DNA of 64,000 nt from Odoribacter sp036657595 (GTDB lineage: Bacteria > Bacteroidota > Bacteroidia > Bacteroidales > Marinifilaceae): positions 10,366 through 74,365 of the forward strand of contig JAVXFZ010000005.1 in the NCBI GenBank assembly GCA_036657595.1, written 5' to 3'. This document shows, in pieces, positions 60,664 through 64,000 of this stretch; positions within the stretch are counted from its first letter, which is position 1; each line of letters begins with the position of its first letter. The notes under the pieces were generated by a model that had not been told where the DNA came from, made no database searches, and saw nothing but the letters and a program-made list of their open reading frames with translations. The translations under genes were made by a program, and so were the position numbers.

Positions 60664-61794
60664 TCAATGCATCGTACCTCCACCTGAAATAGACGGTACG
60701 TCCCAATCAGAGGCACTGACATTTACAGTCAGATTACACATTTTGGGATCAGGATCCTCCGGATTCACCGTGCTTGGTTGAGAGGGATCACCACCGAAAT
60801 TTCCGGCAGGAATCACCGCTGTAATATTATATTTCTTATTGCGATCAATCGTTGTTGTTGTAATATCCATCCAAAACAACCGAGACTGACCGGCAGCCAA
60901 TAATCCGCTTACTGTCTGAGTTTTCAAGTTCAAGGTCAGAAATGCTTTTTTACCGTTTCCAAAAACAAATGCCGTTGATTTATATTTATAACCCGTACTT
61001 CCCGAACGGGTAAATGCACCGCTACGCACAACACAATCAGTTTTCCCCGAAGCAGATTGCATTTGTTGCTCCATCTTCATATTCAAACTCCGAGCCATTC
61101 TCGATACATCCAATGTCATCTCGCTTAAAAACGGAGATGAAGTAGGAGTAGACGGTTGGAAACTTGGATTTTGAATATCCACTTCAAAATTGACCATCGC
61201 AATAACCCTTTTTATACCTACCTGAACAGTATTTTGCGTACCCGCAGTAATGGATTGCGCCTTTATTCCATAAAAGATATGATTTGTATCGGCAGGATTG
61301 GACGCTCTCGTGTAAAGTTGGTACCTGTTTCCGGTATCTCCATTGCCGGCGGCAGCTTGGGGAGCCATAATTTCTTTTAGCATCGTGACGACCGTACTCT
61401 CATTGCTTAACCCCTTCACTAACGGACTGGTGAATGACCCCGCAACGTCGGTATTCGTAATCACAACAAAATCATAAGAAGTTCCATTGACAGCAGGAAA
61501 CGAAGTTTCGTAACTACCTGAGGTAGTAGCCCAACTGTCCTCGTGAATCAACATCTTATCTGAAGTGTTGAATACCAATAACCTTACGTGTTTTATGTAA
61601 GTGGAAATGTTTGCCGTACTGAGCGGATTCGTGACATCACCAACTACGGCTTTCGTATCTGCCTGACTACCATCCGCAAGAGTGAAGGCTATTTTTGTCA
61701 TTTCGCCTGTTGCGGGGACTGCTTGTTCCGTTCTATCCTTGCTGCAAGAAAGTAAGAAAAGAATCAAAATCATTGTAAAGTACTTCATTTTCAT
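60664..61794 (-). CDS. Major fimbrillin, type V pilus (FimA/Mfa1-like)
   Basis: The 376-residue lipoprotein precursor starts MKMKYFTMILILFLLSCSKD. After the lipobox a segment with basic residues (SQADTKAVVGD) offers a cleavage site for activation, as in Bacteroidales pili where a surface protease removes the N-terminal strand. The fimbrillin N domain (ISTYIKHVRLLVFNTSDKML; YDFVVITNTD) and C domain (RVIAMVNFEVDIQ; KKYNITAVIPAGNFGGDPSQPSTVNPEDPDPKMCNLTVNVSASDWD, in part) match the family. It is the first gene of the operon and divergent from the sigma factor gene. Confidence 0.82.
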   Translation of the reverse strand: MKMKYFTMILILFLLSCSKDRTEQAVPATGEMTKIAFTLADGSQADTKAVVGDVTNPLSTANISTYIKHVRLLVFNTSDKMLIHEDSWATTSGSYETSFPAVNGTSYDFVVITNTDVAGSFTSPLVKGLSNESTVVTMLKEIMAPQAAAGNGDTGNRYQLYTRASNPADTNHIFYGIKAQSITAGTQNTVQVGIKRVIAMVNFEVDIQNPSFQPSTPTSSPFLSEMTLDVSRMARSLNMKMEQQMQSASGKTDCVVRSGAFTRSGSTGYKYKSTAFVFGNGKKAFLTLNLKTQTVSGLLAAGQSRLFWMDITTTTIDRNKKYNITAVIPAGNFGGDPSQPSTVNPEDPDPKMCNLTVNVSASDWDVPSISGGGTMH

Positions 61795-61889
61795 AACTGA
61801 TGTTTTAATTTTTCTATATAAAACGTATCAGGAGAACTAAATGTTTCCATTTTAAAAGATGGTAATACTTATTTTTTATTTTTTAAGAA

Positions 61890-62405
61890 ATGATGATCCA
61901 TCAAAAATTGAAAAATAACCATCATCTCTCACCAATTCCCTTCCTGCTGTTTCTACCTCCGAAACGATCTGATACATTCTCTACGCTTTTAATGGACAGT
62001 TATTTGTCTTTCCGTGAAAATAGACGAACATTAAAATCCTATCTTTTCACTCTCTCTCGCAATTACGCGCTGAATTATCTGCGCCACAAAAAAGTGATGG
62101 CTGCCAATGAAGAAGCCGTGATGCGCGATACACAGGAATTACAAGATCAACTGGACGAATACGAACAGGCGATGAACCGCTTGAAAGAAAAAGTAGAAAA
62201 ACTTCCTGCCAAACAGCGGGAAGTGCTGGACAAATATTTCATCGAAGGAAAAACCTACAAAGAAATCGCCGATGAACTGGACATATCCCTGAATACCGTC
62301 AAAACTCATCTCCGCAGAGCATTGAAATTCCTACGGGATGAGTTGCAAGAAGAAATGATCCTACTTCTTCTCTTAAAAAAACAACCGATCGAACCTCAAA
62401 AATAA
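61890..62405 (+). CDS. ECF-type sigma factor with a short or replaced N terminus
   Basis: The 171-residue protein has an intact sigma-4 region (LPAKQREVLDKYFIEGKTYK then EIADELDISLNTVKTHLRRA) and the second half of sigma-2 (ENRRTLKSYLFTLSRNYALN, YLRHKK). The first about 50 residues normally forming sigma 1.2-2.1 are missing; the N-terminal about 30 residues (MMIHQKLKNNHHLSPIPFLL) look unrelated. An in-frame TAA is 2 codons before the ATG, and neighbouring frames do not restore the missing part. It is divergent from the pilus operon and convergent with DUF6266 genes (4-base gap). It may be a pseudogene or a modified regulator. Confidence 0.7.
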   Translation: MMIHQKLKNNHHLSPIPFLLFLPPKRSDTFSTLLMDSYLSFRENRRTLKSYLFTLSRNYALNYLRHKKVMAANEEAVMRDTQELQDQLDEYEQAMNRLKEKVEKLPAKQREVLDKYFIEGKTYKEIADELDISLNTVKTHLRRALKFLRDELQEEMILLLLLKKQPIEPQK

Positions 62406-62409
62406 CCAA

Positions 62410-63054
62410 TCAGGAACAACCGCCTTTTCCTTCACACAGCCAAACGGTTTCCGATGTTTTCCGTCCGTTTGCGCTCACCGTGAAAGCATACACCTGAAAT
62501 TCATTTTTCAAGATAGAAGGGACAATCGGCACAACACTGCTTGCCGCCTCGCCTCGCAATTTCAACGGGACGATTTGATACTTACAATCGTTCGTCACCC
62601 ACACAATCCCATAAACCCGATCATCGTCCGGAGCAAGCGGTTTCAACGCTTGGCGTTGCTGTACAAAAGTCACACACCCGCTTTCCCGATCGAATGAGGC
62701 ACTCACCTCCGGCGGATTCAATTCTCCCGAAGACAGCCGTAACAAACGAGGATCATAGCTGACCTGATATTTTTCATCAACCACCATCTGCTTCATATTC
62801 CTTTTCACAAACCCATTGCCCGCCTGTAACAGAGAGGCGGAAGGATAACCTTTTTTTACGACCCCTTCCAAAATCCTTGTTAAATGTCGGAGCATTTTCA
62901 TCCGGGCCCTTTGTGCCAACTGTACAGGTGTTTGAGCATCGTGAACTTTCAGCGGTAGCCCGCGCACGATATTCACACCGTCGCGCTCATACATACAGAG
63001 ATTCGCGACGGAATTATGTATTTTTCCTAATAGGAGAGATTTAAATATAGCCAT
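62410..63054 (-). CDS. DUF6266 family protein
   Basis: The 214-residue protein starts MAIFKSLLLGKIHNSVANLC and has the N-terminal block VNIVRGLPLKVHDAQTPVQLAQRARMKML and an SYDPRLLRLSSGEL segment typical of DUF6266, a family common in Bacteroidota with no known function. There is no signal peptide. It lies 47 bases downstream of a paralogue. The end is 4 bases from the sigma factor stop. Confidence 0.75.
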   Translation of the reverse strand: MAIFKSLLLGKIHNSVANLCMYERDGVNIVRGLPLKVHDAQTPVQLAQRARMKMLRHLTRILEGVVKKGYPSASLLQAGNGFVKRNMKQMVVDEKYQVSYDPRLLRLSSGELNPPEVSASFDRESGCVTFVQQRQALKPLAPDDDRVYGIVWVTNDCKYQIVPLKLRGEAASSVVPIVPSILKNEFQVYAFTVSANGRKTSETVWLCEGKGGCS

Positions 63055-63101
63055 AATTTAGAAAAATAAAATGAAAAAAAATCACCAAAGCAACCCATCC
63101 G

Positions 63102-63767
63102 TCAGTGGACACCATCGCCTACTCCTGTCGTACAAAAATAGCGATCGGCAGAGAAAGCCGTTCCATCCGCCGAAGCGAAAAAACAATAAAGATGCACCTT
63201 CTCACCCCGCTGAGGCAAAGCAATCACAGCCCCTCCGTCGCCTCTGACAGCGCGAATAGACGTGAGCATCTCCACCCGAAAGGGCTCATCCGGAAACACC
63301 GCCGCCATCATCAACCGATCATCTGCATTTGCCGTCGTCTGTCCCGAATTATCCAACCAACTAAAAACCGCCGTATCCTTTGCCGTCATTTGCATCCGCA
63401 AATCGTAAGGCAATTGCAGCACCCCCTCCGTGAAAGTCAATTGCGAATAATCGACATATTCTCCCTTCCCAAACGCCCGGGTATTGCGACTTAAATAAAG
63501 ATGATAGCCCGAACGCTTCCCTTGCAAGCGTGCCGCCCGATTTTCCACATCATAAAGAATACAACACTTCACCGACCGGAATAACGTCTGAGCGGCACTG
63601 ATCCGTCCACGCTGTAAACACTGTTTCTCCGTCCGAGGATTACCTATTTTTTGCGGTCCATACCTAAAAAAAGTTTTTCCGCCTACCGTATATAAAATAA
63701 AATCTCCCACACGACCGGAACAACCATACAGGGGAGAAGATGGAAGAAGCGTTCCCATAGCATACAA
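63102..63767 (-). CDS. DUF6266-like protein (paralogue)
   Basis: The 221-residue protein is similar in layout to its downstream neighbour: a GRVGDFILYTVGGKTFFRYG block, then QKIGNPRTEKQCLQRGRISA and a beta-rich C-terminal half. An alternative start is ATG 63758 (MGTLLPSSPLYG). No function is known. It has tandem 11-base repeats about 115 bases upstream that may be regulatory. Confidence 0.65.
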   Translation of the reverse strand: MYAMGTLLPSSPLYGCSGRVGDFILYTVGGKTFFRYGPQKIGNPRTEKQCLQRGRISAAQTLFRSVKCCILYDVENRAARLQGKRSGYHLYLSRNTRAFGKGEYVDYSQLTFTEGVLQLPYDLRMQMTAKDTAVFSWLDNSGQTTANADDRLMMAAVFPDEPFRVEMLTSIRAVRGDGGAVIALPQRGEKVHLYCFFASADGTAFSADRYFCTTGVGDGVH

Positions 63768-63881
63768 ATAATTAAATTATACTTTTATTTCCTTTTTAAC
63801 ATCCTGATCATCACCACTAAGTTACAAAAAATAAAACAGAAATCCAACAAAAATCCAATTTATTTTAACTTAAATAACTGT

Positions 63882-63914
63882 TGAATGGGAAGTGAATAGG
63901 AGTTGAATGGGAGT
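63882..63914. repeat. Three tandem 11-base repeats
   Basis: TGAATGGGAAG, TGAATAGGAGT and TGAATGGGAGT follow each other without a gap (63882-63914), with a partial fourth unit TGATAT after. The period equals one DNA helical turn. Confidence 0.75.
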
Positions 63915-64000
63915 TGATATAAGAATGATGATACCGTAAAGGAATTTTAAAGATAAATAGAATGTTTGTTGATAATAGTTTGAAATATCGTTCTATTTTA

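Noticed and set aside
61800..61990. Frameshift that would restore the missing sigma-2 half
   Set aside because: Translating the other two plus frames gives early stops and no sigma-2 pattern, so simple frame repair was not supported.

Overview
The window is chromosomal DNA of a Bacteroidota bacterium, most likely order Bacteroidales. Three things support this. Many genes are preceded by the Bacteroidetes -7 element TAnnTTTG, several with a TTTG/TTG -33 box 19-22 bases upstream. Phylum-typical families are present: GldD, GldE, GlsB-type acyltransferase, DUF1573, DUF6266, type V fimbrillins and a clostripain lipoprotein. Most start codons lack a Shine-Dalgarno sequence. Genus cannot be fixed from this sequence. 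I see no prophage, insertion sequence, CRISPR array or rRNA.

Layout. 1-10 kb: truncated mnmA, a MltD-like transglycosylase, PatB/MalY, a MATE exporter, an Omp85-like barrel, a YqeY protein, a membrane-anchored NUDIX protein, a lysine exporter split into two overlapping genes, and a phosphoesterase lipoprotein paired with an outer-membrane protein. 10-19 kb: a 660-base gene-free stretch with a long hairpin, a sialidase, gap, an unlisted small secreted peptide, mutS2, and two DUF1573 proteins. 19-34 kb: rpsO-pnp, pdxA, a GlsB-like acyltransferase, clostripain plus MATE, an MFS/Lrp/TetR cluster, a PafA-family protein that has lost most catalytic residues, gldD, gldE and ssb. 34-45 kb: HU, a 29-residue mS38-like ribosomal protein gene with a strong Shine-Dalgarno, RNase G, DsbD, a DUF5715 lipoprotein, ychF, a LolA-like protein, cdaA, purC, phoH and mazG. 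45-54 kb: a 1076-residue single-chain flavo-iron-sulfur oxidoreductase with HcnA, HcnB and HcnC domains in one protein, a CvfB-like S1 protein, FtsE with a long acidic tail, rpe, a gamma carbonic anhydrase, Hsp20 and tRNA-Gly(GCC). 54-64 kb: a GH109 plus N-acetylhexosamine kinase operon, a type V pilus operon (major fimbrillin, FISUMP-domain subunit, two small lipoproteins), an N-terminally short ECF sigma factor and two DUF6266 proteins.

How the genes fit together. Sialidase, GH109 and the NahK-like kinase suggest a host-glycan (mucin) lifestyle: sialic acid removal, alpha-GalNAc release and GalNAc-1-phosphate formation. The pilus operon and surface lipoproteins fit a host-associated gut or oral organism. 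The rest is core information processing and envelope biology.

Best candidates for new biology: the fused HcnABC-like oxidoreductase; a structured intergenic element found twice (about 49.1 and 54.0 kb) whose arms differ by compensating changes; the degenerate PafA protein; the mS38-like gene with its rare strong Shine-Dalgarno; and the truncated sigma factor beside the pilus operon. Many start codons were corrected using promoter positions. All family assignments come from reading the sequence by eye, without database searches.
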